Source: Microtetraspora fusca
GTDB taxonomy: Bacteria; Actinomycetota; Actinomycetes; Streptosporangiales; Streptosporangiaceae
Assembly (NCBI RefSeq): GCF_001570365.1
Contig: NZ_BBYK01000051.1
Span: 124,001 to 188,000 of the forward strand
DNA: 64,000 nucleotides
Reading direction: 5' to 3'
The stretch's first letter is position 1. Every line of letters starts with the position of its first letter. Of the stretch, positions 11,952-21,046 are shown piece after piece. The notes beneath the pieces were generated by a model that made no database searches, had not been told where the DNA came from, and was given only the letters and a program-made list of their open reading frames with translations. Both the position numbers and the translations under genes were made by a program.

Positions 11952-12610
11952 GCGCGCCTCCACGGGGTCAGCAGCCGCTGCGCCAGCACGAGCAGGCCGT
12001 CGGCGGTGACCGCGAGCAGGACCGTCGCCACGATGCCGACCACGATCGGCGTGGTGAACTGGCGCTGCCACCCGTCGATGAACAGGTAACCGAGCCCGCC
12101 CTGGCCGATGAGCGCGCCCACGCTGACCAGGCTGATGCTGGAGACGGTGGCGACCCGCAGTCCCGCGAGCACGACCGGCACGGCCAGGGGCAGCTCGACC
12201 CGCACCAGCCGGCGCAACGGGGTGAACCCCATGGCGACCGCCGAACTCCGCACGTGGTCGGGGATCGAGGTGAGCCCGTCCACCACGGCCGGGATGAGGA
12301 TCGCCAGCGAATAGAACGTCAGCGGCACGATGACCGTCGCCTGCCCGAGGCCGGTGATCGCGAGCATCACGATGAAGATCGCGATCGACGGCAGCGAGTA
12401 GACCACGTTCATCACGCTCACCGTGGGCTGATAGAGCCATCGCCAGCGGGCGCTCGCCAGGCCGAGGGGCACCGCCAGCAACAGCCCGAACAGCACGGGC
12501 AGGAACGCCATGACGATGTGCGACTCCAGCAGCGCGAGGATGCTGTCCGGCCGGCCGGTGTCCCAGTTGCGCCAGATCCAGTCCCAGCGCACCAACGGTT
12601 CGTCACCCAT
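11948..12610 (-). CDS. opuCB: Osmoprotectant ABC transporter permease (OpuCB-like)
   Basis: Inner-membrane permease of 220 residues. The EAA motif region is SSAVAMGFTPLRRLVRVELP, with hydrophobic helices before and after it. Its ATG lies inside the last codons of the ATPase gene (8-base overlap), and its stop overlaps the next permease start. The operon is therefore tightly packed in the order ATPase, permease, permease, binding protein. It pairs with the following permease to form a heterodimeric channel for glycine betaine, choline or carnitine-like solutes. Confidence 0.9.
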   Translation of the reverse strand: MGDEPLVRWDWIWRNWDTGRPDSILALLESHIVMAFLPVLFGLLLAVPLGLASARWRWLYQPTVSVMNVVYSLPSIAIFIVMLAITGLGQATVIVPLTFYSLAILIPAVVDGLTSIPDHVRSSAVAMGFTPLRRLVRVELPLAVPVVLAGLRVATVSSISLVSVGALIGQGGLGYLFIDGWQRQFTTPIVVGIVATVLLAVTADGLLVLAQRLLTPWRRA

Positions 12611-13775
12611 GCGGGCCCTCCCCGTCGCTGCGATCGCCCGGCCCTGGATCCGTCGGCGCGGGCTCGTCGGGCCCCGGCGCCTCCCCGGCCGATCCTGGTG
12701 CGGCTCTGGGAGTCGACGTCCGGTGCGCCTCCTCCGGCCACGGGCTTTCCGGGGCCGGAGCCGTGTGGCGCGCGGCGTACTGGCCGAGCACCTCGTCCAG
12801 CGCCTCCCGCGTGGCGACGCCGATCACGCGGTCGTCCTCGTCGACCGCGACCGCCGTGCCGTTGACCGCGAGCAGGGCCGCGTCCAGCGCCGCGCGCAGC
12901 GAGTCCCGCTCCGGATTGAACGTCCCGTACGGCAGGAGCCCGCCCTCGGTCCGCCAGCCGAGCGGGCGGCCGGAGGCGTCCAGCGCGAGGTCGGCGGGGA
13001 CCGCGGCCAGCCGTACGTCCTTGGCGGGGATGAACGACAGCCGGCGGATGCCCCGGTCGCGGCCGAGGAACTCGCGGACGAAGTCGTCCGCGGGCTCGGT
13101 CAGCAGCGTCGCGGGCCCGGCCATCTGGGCCAGACGGCCGCCGACGCGCATGACGGCCACCGTGTCGCCCAGCTTGATCGCCTCGTCGATGTCGTGGGTG
13201 ACGAACACGATCGTCTTCTGCAGGTCGGACTGCAGGCGGAGCAACTCGTCCTGCAGGCTCGTCCTGACGACCGGATCGACGGCGCTGAACGGCTCGTCCA
13301 TCAGCAGCACAGGTGGATCCGCGGCGAGGGCCCGGGCCACACCCACCCGCTGCTGCTGGCCCCCAGAGAGCTGGAAGGGATAGCGCCGGGCGAGTTCGGC
13401 GTCCAGGCCCACCCGTTCGAGCAGCTCCATCGCGCGGGCGCGAGCCCGCTTCCTGTCCCAGCCGAGCAGGTGCGGCACGGTCGCGACGTTGTCCACGATC
13501 TTGCGGTGCGGGAACAGGCCCGCCTGCTGAATCACGTATCCGATGCCCCGGCGCAGCGTGGGCGGGTCGATCTCCCGCACGTCCTGGCCGTCGAGGAGGA
13601 TCCGGCCGTCCGTGGCGTCGATCATCCGATTGATCATCCGCAACGAGGTCGTCTTGCCGCATCCCGACGGCCCGACGAACACGGTGATCGCTCCTGTGGG
13701 CGCCTCAAGAGTGAGGTCGTCCACGGCGACCGTCCCGTCGTCGTAGCGTTTGGTGACGCCTTCAAATGTGATCAC
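12603..13775 (-). CDS. opuCA: Osmoprotectant ABC transporter ATP-binding protein (OpuCA/ProV-like) with CBS region
   Basis: Cytoplasmic ATPase of 390 residues driving quaternary-amine import. It shows Walker A GPSGCGKTT (~36-44), the QQAGLFPH Q-loop, signature LSGGQQQR, Walker B VLLMDEPFSAVD and switch His in VTHDIDEA. After residue ~240 comes a single CBS-like segment (GTAVAVDEDDRVIGVATREAL) and then a Pro/Glu/Thr-rich tail of ~60 residues that is not conserved. In related OpuCA proteins CBS modules sense ionic strength; having only one recognisable repeat is slightly unusual. It is the first gene of the operon, so its promoter must lie in 13776-14000. Confidence 0.92.
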   Translation of the reverse strand: MITFEGVTKRYDDGTVAVDDLTLEAPTGAITVFVGPSGCGKTTSLRMINRMIDATDGRILLDGQDVREIDPPTLRRGIGYVIQQAGLFPHRKIVDNVATVPHLLGWDRKRARARAMELLERVGLDAELARRYPFQLSGGQQQRVGVARALAADPPVLLMDEPFSAVDPVVRTSLQDELLRLQSDLQKTIVFVTHDIDEAIKLGDTVAVMRVGGRLAQMAGPATLLTEPADDFVREFLGRDRGIRRLSFIPAKDVRLAAVPADLALDASGRPLGWRTEGGLLPYGTFNPERDSLRAALDAALLAVNGTAVAVDEDDRVIGVATREALDEVLGQYAARHTAPAPESPWPEEAHRTSTPRAAPGSAGEAPGPDEPAPTDPGPGDRSDGEGPHG

Positions 13776-14054
13776 AGGAACCTCGTCCTTCGAGAGTTTG
13801 CGATCACGTCAACAACCCCGAGGCCCCTACCGTTCCCCTGAGCTCTGCTCAGCCACATGATCCCCCTCAGCCAGCGTACGCGGGACATCTCGCCCGTCGT
13901 GTCCCATCCCTGGAGGAAATGGAACGGATGAATGATCGCTTAAATTACTTACTAAATATCTATCAAAGGACCTTGGAATACTGCGGTGGCCCGTGACGTC
14001 TTGGCATGATTGACTACACTCTCCGCACTCGCACCAACCTCAGGGGAACCGGCA
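13776..14054. promoter_or_regulatory. Divergent promoter region with an AT-rich patch
   Basis: 279 bases between the osmoprotectant operon (leftward) and the sigma-like gene (rightward). Bases 13918-13985 are strikingly AT-rich for this genome (AATTACTTACTAAATATC), which fits divergent promoters. No operator family is recognised. Confidence 0.5.
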
Positions 14055-16202
14055 GTGACAACACCGCTCACCGGTCAGCGGTCGCGCAGTGAGCTGATCG
14101 CCGAGCTTTACGAGCGTCACGCCGCCGGGCTGTTCGCCTACTGCCACGACCAGCTCGGCGAGACAAGCTCCGCCGCCGACGCCGTCGTGTCCATCTTCAC
14201 GGGCGTGCCCACCGACCCCTCCCCCGCCCGCGCCGCGCTGTACGCGCTGGCCCGGCGCGAGATCTACCGCCGGGATGTCAGCTACGCGCTCCCGGCCGTC
14301 GACTCGGTCGCCGACCCGGCCACCGCGCTGATCGAGCGGGTCTTCCGGGACATCCGTCCCCACCAGCGGGAAGTCCTCCTCCTGTCCGCGGTCTGCGGCC
14401 TGACCACCAGTGAGCTCTCCTGGGTGTTCGAGGTCGCCACCGACACCGCGGCCGAGCTCACGCTCAGCGCGCGCCGCCGCTTTTCCCAGACGCTCATCAC
14501 CGCGACGACCGCGGCCCGCTCGGCCCCGTACGTGCCGATGGGCGTCGCCGAGGTCTACGACGCGATCATCGTCTCGCCGATCGAGGACGTACTGGCCCGG
14601 CTGCCCTGGCGCCGCCCGGCCGCCGCGGTCCGCGCCCGGGTCCTCTCCTCCCTGCCCGTGGAGGAGGTCGGCGAGACCGCCACCACCCCGGCGACGCTAC
14701 CGACGCGGAAGCTGTGGCCCACCACGCCCGCGTGGCCGCTGCCGCTCACCGACCCCAACCAGGTGACCAACACCTGTGTGCTCCCCGCCGAGGCCCTCGT
14801 ACCGCCGAAGCCGGGGCGCCGGTCGAAGCACGAGGCGACGACCGAGCCGATGCCCCGGCTGCGTCCCTCGCTTCTGGCGGCGTTCACCGAGCGCAAGCGC
14901 CGCACCGCCTCGCCCAAGCCCGCGGACGCTCTTACAAATCAGGGGACGGAGACGGTTTCGACCCCGGATCCGGCCACTCCGGCTCCCGACTCCACTTCCG
15001 GCCCCACTTCGGGCGCGGTCTGGGGTTCGGTCTGGAGCCCGGCTCACGCCCCGGACGCCCTGGACTCGACGTCCGCCCCGGATTCCTCCGGCTCGATCTG
15101 GGATTCACGCCCCACCTCAACCGATCCGGATCCGACAGCCGCCCCGGATGCGGCTTCCGGCTCGATCTGGGACTCACCCCGCGCCCCGTCCTGGGGCTGG
15201 GGTTCCTCGCCCACGCCGGGCTCGGACTCGGCGTGGCGTTCGACGTCGGACGGGCAAGAGTCGCCGAGCACGCCGACGACCACGCCCACGTCGGCCCTGC
15301 CCGCCGTTCCGGGCTCGGTTGTGTTCGGATCAGCCGCGTCCGGCTCGACTCCCGCGTTCGGGTCGGCGCTTCCGGTACCGACCGAGACCGCGCCCCCTGT
15401 TGCCGACGTTGCCGACGTTGCCGACGAGCCGGTGTTTCCCGTACGGACCGAGCCGGCACGCGTAGACCCTGCCGATCCACTCTTCCAGGGGCGGCCGGAG
15501 TCCGAGCTCCCGGCTCAGCGTGAGGCGCGGTTCCCGGTTCGGGACGAGCCGCTGTTCCCTGCACGGACCGAGTCCCAGCTCTCCGCTCGGCTTGAGCCGA
15601 CGTTCCCGTCTCCCGCGGAGGCACCGCTTCCGATGCGGCCCGAGGCGACTTCTCCGGCGTCCAGCACGGCGGGGTTCGTCATGTCGGCCGAAACACTGCA
15701 ATTCGCCGCGTTCCGCTCCGCGGAGGAGACGTCCACCACGTCGTCCCTCCCGGCTCTGCCCGGCTCCCTGGCGCCCGAGGCCGAGGTGGCGGTCACCGTC
15801 ACGAGCGGTATCGCGGAGAGGAAGCCCGCTCCGGCCCAGCTCACCGAGCCCGTTGAGACCACCACGCCGACCGACGGCGACACGGCGGCTCCGCGCGGAA
15901 GGCGGGCCAAGAGGCGCGCCGCCGCCGAGAAGGCGGCCAAGGCGAGCGCGGCCGAGACGACGGCACCGGCGGCCCCGTCCACGGCGAAGGACGAGTCGGA
16001 GCCCGAGGACGCCACCGCGGCGACGCCCAAGGCGGCCAAGGCGGCAGCCAAGGCTGAGGCCAAGGCGAACAAGGCCAGGGCGAAGGCGTACAAGCGCCGC
16101 GAGCGTCACTATGACTGGGCCTGGGAGGCCATCGGCTTCCTGATCTGCGTGGCGATCGCCATGCTCGTCTTCTTCTCCATGCAGACCTTCGTCACTCCCT
16201 GA
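14055..16202 (+). CDS. Sigma-70-like (ECF-type) protein with disordered linker and C-terminal membrane anchor
   Basis: 715 residues. The first ~180 resemble an ECF sigma factor: a region-2-like helix pair (LIAELYERHAAGLFAYC...) and a region-4-like helix-turn-helix (IRPHQREVLLLSAVCGLTTSELSWVF). Residues ~220-640 are Ser/Thr/Pro/Ala/Glu-rich and probably disordered, with repeated SGSIWDS, RTEP-like and VADVADVAD motifs. A Lys/Ala-rich coiled stretch (~645-685) then leads to a single hydrophobic helix (IGFLICVAIAMLVFFSM) that ends seven residues before the C-terminus, so the protein is likely tail-anchored with its DNA-binding-like head in the cytosol. The GTG at 14055 follows AGGGGA; a TTG at 14010 lacks a ribosome site. 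No anti-sigma gene is adjacent. A degenerate, non-sigma scaffold role is an alternative. Confidence 0.75.
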   Translation: MTTPLTGQRSRSELIAELYERHAAGLFAYCHDQLGETSSAADAVVSIFTGVPTDPSPARAALYALARREIYRRDVSYALPAVDSVADPATALIERVFRDIRPHQREVLLLSAVCGLTTSELSWVFEVATDTAAELTLSARRRFSQTLITATTAARSAPYVPMGVAEVYDAIIVSPIEDVLARLPWRRPAAAVRARVLSSLPVEEVGETATTPATLPTRKLWPTTPAWPLPLTDPNQVTNTCVLPAEALVPPKPGRRSKHEATTEPMPRLRPSLLAAFTERKRRTASPKPADALTNQGTETVSTPDPATPAPDSTSGPTSGAVWGSVWSPAHAPDALDSTSAPDSSGSIWDSRPTSTDPDPTAAPDAASGSIWDSPRAPSWGWGSSPTPGSDSAWRSTSDGQESPSTPTTTPTSALPAVPGSVVFGSAASGSTPAFGSALPVPTETAPPVADVADVADEPVFPVRTEPARVDPADPLFQGRPESELPAQREARFPVRDEPLFPARTESQLSARLEPTFPSPAEAPLPMRPEATSPASSTAGFVMSAETLQFAAFRSAEETSTTSSLPALPGSLAPEAEVAVTVTSGIAERKPAPAQLTEPVETTTPTDGDTAAPRGRRAKRRAAAEKAAKASAAETTAPAAPSTAKDESEPEDATAATPKAAKAAAKAEAKANKARAKAYKRRERHYDWAWEAIGFLICVAIAMLVFFSMQTFVTP

Positions 16203-16270
16203 CGCCGAGAGGCGCCCGAAGAGAGGCATGACCTGCCGGGCGCGTGTGGCTGAGGTCCGTAAGCGCCGCG

Positions 16271-16331
16271 GCGGGGCGGCACACGTGGGACGCTGACCAG
16301 GCGGGGCGGCACTCGTGGGACGGCTGACCAG
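16271..16331. repeat. Tandem duplication of a ~30-bp unit
   Basis: Unit 1 (16271-16300) and unit 2 (16301-16331) match except for one substitution (ACACGTG versus ACTCGTG) and one inserted G. Each unit ends in CTGACCAG. No function is apparent. Confidence 0.8.
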
Positions 16332-16386
16332 CAGCCATCCCACCCGCATCCCGCCTCTGCCCTTCGGCACCCTGGCAGGATCGTTC

Positions 16387-16632
16387 TCATCGACAGCGGC
16401 TCCCCCGGTCGTCAACCCCGGGGTCGGCCGCCGCGATGCACCCGTACGCGTAGCTGTCACTCTGGGCCGTCACAGCCTCCCGCTGCCGCGCCCGGTAGGC
16501 AGAGGTCCGGCAGGCGGGCGAGTCGTAGAGCGCGTCACGGCGGCGGGGACAGGGGTCCCGGTAGCAATCAAGAAATTTCCAACCGATACACCTGCGACCT
16601 GCGACAACGCCGCACCCATGAGTTGAGGTCAC
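16387..16632 (-). pseudogene. Possible remnant of a small zinc-ribbon protein
   Basis: An 81-codon minus-strand frame contains CPRRRDALYDSPACRTSAYRARQR in its centre (split here as CPRRRDAL, YDSPACRT and SAYRARQR). This resembles the C-terminal Cys-rich 'SPACRTAAYRARQR' ending seen in small actinobacterial HTH or zinc-ribbon proteins. The expected first CxxC pair is degraded (GRRCIG... CYRDPC) and nothing else in the frame is family-like. It is probably decayed or fortuitous. Confidence 0.25.
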
Positions 16633-16927
16633 GATTGGCTTACGGCGTTGGATCGCTCTGGTCCAGTGCCGGCAGGAGGCGGGCTGATCCTGTATCAGCG
16701 CCTGGACGGCCTGGTTCGGCCTCTTCCACGAAAGCCGGCAATCCGGCGATACGGCATGGCCACCGACGCCTACGACGTCAGGACACGAATGGTGGCATTC
16801 GCGACACCCAACTCGGTGGCGCGGTCGTGGATCACTCGGTTAGCCTTCAACCTCGTTCGAGTGCAGCCGTAGATCTTCACCGCCTGACTTGCTGCCCGAC
16901 CATCAGCGTCCATGGAGGAAGGTCTAC

Positions 16928-18286
16928 GTGCTGACCCGCCGTCGTGCCCTGTTCACGCTCACTGGATCGGTGTTCCTGGTGAGCGGGTGCCGCCTGCCCG
17001 GCCGGCTGACCGGGGTGGAGAAGACGCGCGATGCCACGGACATGCAGGCCGACGTCAAGCGCTTCATCGATCGCCGCAACGCCGCGCTGCGCTCCGGTGA
17101 CGAGCAGGCCTGGCTCGCGGGCGTCGACACGTCCAACGCCGCACTGATGGCGAGCCAGAAGCTGCAGTTCGCGAACCTGCGCAAATTCCACTGGGAGACC
17201 CTGCAGCTGTCCAGCGGGCCTTCCAGCGGCCCGCTGGTCGCCGAACCCCAGCGATACACCAAGACGCTGCCGCAGGACGTCGACGGCTTCAAGGTCCGCC
17301 TGGTCTCCAAGCTGGCCGGCGTCGACAGGGACAGCAGCGCCAGCGATTTCATCTACCTGTTCGCGATGGTGAACGGGCAGTACACGATGGTCGACGTCGG
17401 GCCCGTCACCGACGACTACGGGCTGACCTACGACTCGCCGTGGGAGCTGACCCCGCTGACCGTCGCCAAGCGCGGGGACGTGGTGCTGGCCACGGACGGG
17501 TCGGTGCCCGACTTCGGCGCCTACGCCAAGGTCGCCGCCAGGGCCAGCGCCACGGTGCGCCGCGACTGGCTGGGCAACCCGGCGCCCGGCGGCTTCGCCC
17601 TGTTCCTGACCAGCAGGCCCGCCAGCTACAAGAAGTGGTTCGGCGCGGGCACGCCCAGTTGGTCGGAGGGCGTGGAGATCTCCCTCCTCGGTGCCAACAC
17701 CGACAAGGTCAATGTCACGGGCCACTACGCGGGCTCCCGCATCGTGGTCAACATGGAGTCCACCCTCAAGTCGGACGACCCGCTGCTGGTGATGAAGCAC
17801 GAGATCACTCATGCGATCACCACGGCGGTGCAGCCGGTCGACATCGAGCTCGGCCCGGTGCGCGGCACCGCCGGCAAGGGGCTGAGCCTGTCCGCGCCCC
17901 GGTGGGCCAGCGAGGGCTTCGCCCGCTACATCGAGAACCGTGGAACCCAGGCGGCCGCCGACCGGTGGGTGATCCGTGACGGCCTGGCCAAGGGCCTGCT
18001 GCGCGCGGACCTGCCCAACAACGAGCACTTCTACGATGACAAGTACCGCTCGTTCAACTACTCGCTGGGCTGGTCGCTGTTCCAGTTCATCGCCGAGGTC
18101 AAGGGCCACGCGACCGCGCTCAAGGTCTACCTGGGCCTGGTGACGAGGCCAAGCTTCGGCAACATGCAGGGCAGCGACGCGCTCTTCGACACGCTGTACC
18201 GCCTGAAGCTGCAGAGGGAGCCGTTCGTCACCACGAGCAGCTCCCTGTTCTGGCAGCAGTGGACCGCCTACCTGCACAGGATGTGA
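16928..18286 (+). CDS. Secreted lipoprotein zinc metallopeptidase (HExxH, gluzincin/MA-like)
   Basis: 452-residue predicted lipoprotein with N-terminus MLTRRRALFTLTGSVFLVSGC (Arg-rich n-region, hydrophobic core, lipobox LVSGC). The central part is unassigned. The C-terminal third carries HEITHAIT (about residues 294-301) followed about 30 residues later by WASEGFARYIE. This HExxH plus downstream Glu arrangement is that of gluzincin peptidases with a peptidase-MA-like domain. The GTG at 16928 has GGAGGAAGG immediately upstream; earlier in-frame codons add residues without a ribosome site. The gene stands alone, with a long empty region upstream and converging genes downstream. The substrate is unknown; an anchored extracytoplasmic protease is inferred. 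Confidence 0.8.
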   Translation: MLTRRRALFTLTGSVFLVSGCRLPGRLTGVEKTRDATDMQADVKRFIDRRNAALRSGDEQAWLAGVDTSNAALMASQKLQFANLRKFHWETLQLSSGPSSGPLVAEPQRYTKTLPQDVDGFKVRLVSKLAGVDRDSSASDFIYLFAMVNGQYTMVDVGPVTDDYGLTYDSPWELTPLTVAKRGDVVLATDGSVPDFGAYAKVAARASATVRRDWLGNPAPGGFALFLTSRPASYKKWFGAGTPSWSEGVEISLLGANTDKVNVTGHYAGSRIVVNMESTLKSDDPLLVMKHEITHAITTAVQPVDIELGPVRGTAGKGLSLSAPRWASEGFARYIENRGTQAAADRWVIRDGLAKGLLRADLPNNEHFYDDKYRSFNYSLGWSLFQFIAEVKGHATALKVYLGLVTRPSFGNMQGSDALFDTLYRLKLQREPFVTTSSSLFWQQWTAYLHRM

Positions 18287-18662
18287 CGGCGGAAAAGCGC
18301 GACGTTGACCACGGCCCTGGCTTCCTCCTGGACCAGGGCCAGGTGGTAGAGCCCCTTTGAAGGACTCGGCGGAGATCGTGTAGACGTCCTCCGTGCTCAA
18401 GGGCGGGCGGCGAACCCGGCGTGCGGGTGAAGACTTTCACGCCGCCCAGCGAAGCGCCGTTGCCTGGGGCCGAGGTCCGGACGTCGCCGATCAGGTCACC
18501 CGCCAGGGTCACCGCACCTCGGCGCCACGACGATATCGGACTCCTCATCGAAGTGACGGCGCCGCCGGGCAGCAGCCCGCTCGACAGGCACGTGGTGAGC
18601 AGCGAGGTCCGGAGAGAACGTGCTCGCCCGCGAGCCATGCGGAGAGGCGGACGATGGGGCGC
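18287..18662. other. Spacer between convergent genes
   Basis: 376 bases with a stem-loop (18313-18340). The minus strand shows short protein-like pieces in different frames that cannot be joined without several frameshifts. No intact gene is supported. Confidence 0.45.
18313..18340. terminator. Stem-loop between convergent genes
   Basis: GGCCCTGG and CCAGGGCC form a perfect 8-bp stem around a 12-base loop, 27 bases after the metallopeptidase stop. No T-run follows, so it is a weak intrinsic terminator at best. Confidence 0.4.
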
Positions 18663-19835
18663 TCACCGGGGCGGCTTGGGGAGCTGCAGGCCGAGCATCG
18701 CGATGAGCTCCCGCTGCACCTCGTTGACCCCGCCGCCGAAGGTGAGGACGAGGCCGCCCTTCACACCGCGATCGACCCGTCCGATCAGGTCGCGTGTCTC
18801 CTCGTCGCCGGGGTCGCCGTACCGGGCGAGGGTGTCTCCGACGATGCGGCCGACCTCCTGCATCCGCTCAGAGGAGTAGATCTTGGTGGCGGAGGCGTCG
18901 GGAGCGCCCAGCCACCCGAGGCCCATGTTGGCGGCCACCTGCCAGTTCAGCAGCTCGTTGGTCCGGAAGTACGCGTACACCTGGGCGACCGCCCGCCGTA
19001 CCGCCGGGTTCTCGATCAGGGGCCTGCCGTCGCGGCCGGGCTTCTCCTTGGCCCACCGGAGGAACCGCACGTACGTGTGACCGATGTTCCCCGCCGGGCC
19101 GAGCGTGACCCGCTCGTGGTTGAGCTGGTTGACGATCAGATCCCAGCCCTTGTTGACCTCGCCGACCACCATGTCCACCGGGACGCGGACGTCGCTGAAG
19201 TACGTCGCGTTCGTGTGGTGCCGGCCGTCCATCGTGATGATCGGCGTCCACGAGAAACCGGGGTCGGCGCAGTCGACGATCATCATGGTGATCCCGCGGT
19301 GCTTCTTCGCGGCGGGGTCGGTACGGGCGGCGAGCCAGACGTACTGCGAGTGGTGCGCCCCCGACGTGAAGATCTTCTGCCCGTTGACCACGTAGTGGTC
19401 GCCGTCCCTGACGGCCGTGGTCCGCAGCGAGGCGAGGTCGGTGCCCGCCTCCGGCTCGCTGTATCCGACCGCGAAGTGGCACTCGCCCGCCAGGATGCGG
19501 GGAAGGAAGAACTCCCTCTGCTCGGCCGTGCCGTACTGCATGAGGGTCGGGCCCACGGTGCCGACCGTGATGATCGGGTACGGCACCTCGGCGAGGGCGA
19601 TCTCGTTCGCGAAGATCTGCTGCTCCAGCGGGCCGTAGCCGCCTCCGCCGTACTCCTTGGGCCATCCGAGACCCAGCTTGCCGTCCCGGCCGAGCTTCCT
19701 GCAGTGCTCCATGTACGCGGGCCCGAACGGATCTTTCGAGATCTTCTCGCGGTCCTCTGGGGTGATGCAGCCCGCGAAGTATTCGCGCAGCTCGTCGCGG
19801 ATCCGGCGTTGTTCCCGCGTGAGTTCGATGAACAT
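18663..19835 (-). CDS. Acyl-CoA dehydrogenase, FadE29/ChsE2-like subunit
   Basis: 390-residue FAD-dependent dehydrogenase subunit. The N-terminus (MFIELTREQRRIRDELREYF), GWPKEYGGGGYGPLEQQIF, VGYSEPEAGTDLASLRTTAV and C-terminal GGVNEVQRELIAM closely follow, from memory, FadE29 (ChsE2) of mycobacteria. That protein pairs with FadE28 to oxidise the shortened cholesterol side chain as an alpha2beta2 enzyme. Its ATG overlaps the stop of the upstream acyl-CoA dehydrogenase by one base (TGATG), as expected for two subunits made together. FadE26 and other steroid ACAD subunits are close relatives, so the exact substrate is uncertain. Control by KstR is inferred from the site at 21033-21046. Confidence 0.9.
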   Translation of the reverse strand: MFIELTREQRRIRDELREYFAGCITPEDREKISKDPFGPAYMEHCRKLGRDGKLGLGWPKEYGGGGYGPLEQQIFANEIALAEVPYPIITVGTVGPTLMQYGTAEQREFFLPRILAGECHFAVGYSEPEAGTDLASLRTTAVRDGDHYVVNGQKIFTSGAHHSQYVWLAARTDPAAKKHRGITMMIVDCADPGFSWTPIITMDGRHHTNATYFSDVRVPVDMVVGEVNKGWDLIVNQLNHERVTLGPAGNIGHTYVRFLRWAKEKPGRDGRPLIENPAVRRAVAQVYAYFRTNELLNWQVAANMGLGWLGAPDASATKIYSSERMQEVGRIVGDTLARYGDPGDEETRDLIGRVDRGVKGGLVLTFGGGVNEVQRELIAMLGLQLPKPPR

Positions 19836-20905
19836 CAGACCAGGGCTCCGATCAGGTCGAGCTGGGCCTCCGCGCCGCCGAGCAGGTTGGCGGCGTGTTT
19901 GCTCCAGGCGAAGTAACGGTGCAGTGGATAGGTCACGTCCAGGCCCATGCCCCCGTGCAGGTGCTGGCAGGTGTACAGGGCCCGCACGACGCTGTCCGAA
20001 GCGGTGTACGCGGCGATCGCCAGGTCCTCCTCGGCGGGCAATCCCTCGGCCAGCCGCCACACGCCTGACCAGACAGCCACGTCGACGGCCCGCGCTGCGA
20101 TATAGACGTCGGCGATCTGCACGGTCACGGCCTGGAACTCGGCCAGGGCCCGGTCGAACTGCCTGCGGGTCTTGATGTAGTCGGTGGTGATCTTGAGCGC
20201 GCCCGCGAGGACCCCGGAGGCGGTCGCCGTGATCCCCGCGAGGGCGTGCAGCCGGAGCGCCTCGTAAGCGCGACCGTCCGCCTCTCCCACGGGCTCGCCG
20301 GGCACGTCGTCCATCGCGATCACCGCACCCGGCTCTCCCGTGGACAACGGCATGTCCTGTACCGCGACCGCGGCCGGATCGACCAGGAACAACCCGACGC
20401 CCGCTCCCTCCACTTGAGCGGGCACCAGGATCCGTGACGCGGCGGCGGCGTGGGACACCATGCTCATCCGCCCCGTGATGCGACCGTCCCTGGCCGACGT
20501 CGTGGGCGGATCCGCGAAGCCCGCGCCAGGTTCGCGCAGCCCGACCGCCAGCACCGCCGCTCCCTCCGCCAGGGGAGCGAGGGCCTCCTTCTGGGCGGCG
20601 GTGCCGTACCGGCCGATGGTGAGCGCGGCGACCAGGCTGGACAGCGCCGGCACCGGAGCGACGTGCGCGCCGACCTCCCGGAGGATCACCGCCATCTCGA
20701 TGGGGCCGAGCCCTGCGCCGCCCGCCTCCTCCGGCAGGCACACGCCCAGCAGGCCGGCCTGCGCCATCGCCGCCCAGATCTCCGAGTCGTACGGCAGGCC
20801 GGACGCCTCGTGCGCCTCGATTTTGGCGTGGGTCGAGGTGCGGTCGAGGACGTCCGCCGCCAGGGTGCGCAACTCCGTCTGCGTCTCGTCCAGATTGAAG
20901 TCCAT
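19835..20905 (-). CDS. Acyl-CoA dehydrogenase, FadE28/ChsE1-like subunit
   Basis: 356-residue acyl-CoA dehydrogenase, shorter and more divergent than its downstream partner. The N-terminus is MDFNLDETQTELRTLAADVL, the middle has GVCLPEEAGGAGLGPIEMAV, and the C-terminus has the conserved QHLHGGMGLDVTYPLHRYF segment. In steroid-degrading actinobacteria such unlike pairs form heterotetramers in which only one subunit keeps the catalytic base. The ATG follows GGAGATCCG. The two-gene operon starts here; its upstream region (20906-21180) carries a near-perfect KstR-type site and faces the divergently transcribed kstR. Confidence 0.88.
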   Translation of the reverse strand: MDFNLDETQTELRTLAADVLDRTSTHAKIEAHEASGLPYDSEIWAAMAQAGLLGVCLPEEAGGAGLGPIEMAVILREVGAHVAPVPALSSLVAALTIGRYGTAAQKEALAPLAEGAAVLAVGLREPGAGFADPPTTSARDGRITGRMSMVSHAAAASRILVPAQVEGAGVGLFLVDPAAVAVQDMPLSTGEPGAVIAMDDVPGEPVGEADGRAYEALRLHALAGITATASGVLAGALKITTDYIKTRRQFDRALAEFQAVTVQIADVYIAARAVDVAVWSGVWRLAEGLPAEEDLAIAAYTASDSVVRALYTCQHLHGGMGLDVTYPLHRYFAWSKHAANLLGGAEAQLDLIGALV

Positions 20906-21032
20906 CGGATCTCCAGGGTCGTCGGATGGCGAACGCGTCAGCGAACCGGATCATGGTGAGTGGTGCTGTCCGAGCGCGGTTGTCTGGACCTCTCCGGCCG
21001 TCGCCTCCTCCACAGTCACTCCCCCCGCAAAG

Positions 21033-21046
21033 TAGAACACGCTCTA
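21033..21046. promoter_or_regulatory. KstR-type operator, one mismatch (fadE/kstR divergent region)
   Basis: TAGAACACGCTCTA agrees with TNNAACNNGTTNNA except GCT for GTT in the second half. It lies 128 bases upstream of the fadE operon start and about 195 bases upstream of kstR, a sensible place to repress fadE. Confidence 0.65.

Larger units (their letters stand above)
16203..16927. other. 725-base stretch without a convincing intact gene
   Basis: Contains a 30-bp tandem duplication (16271-16331) and a possible decayed zinc-ribbon fragment on the minus strand (16387-16632). No tRNA, terminator or palindrome of note was seen. The last ~40 bases hold the ribosome site of the lipoprotein gene. 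Confidence 0.5.

Noticed and set aside
16640-16870. Possible tRNA because of a GTTCGAG-like loop near 16855
   Set aside because: No acceptor or anticodon stem can be drawn around it.
18228-18638. Minus-strand protein-like pieces (e.g. ASLGGVKVFTRTPG; STEDVYTISAES; LYHLALVQEEARAVVNVAL)
   Set aside because: They lie in different frames and need several frameshifts to join; no recognisable family, so even a pseudogene call is not supported.
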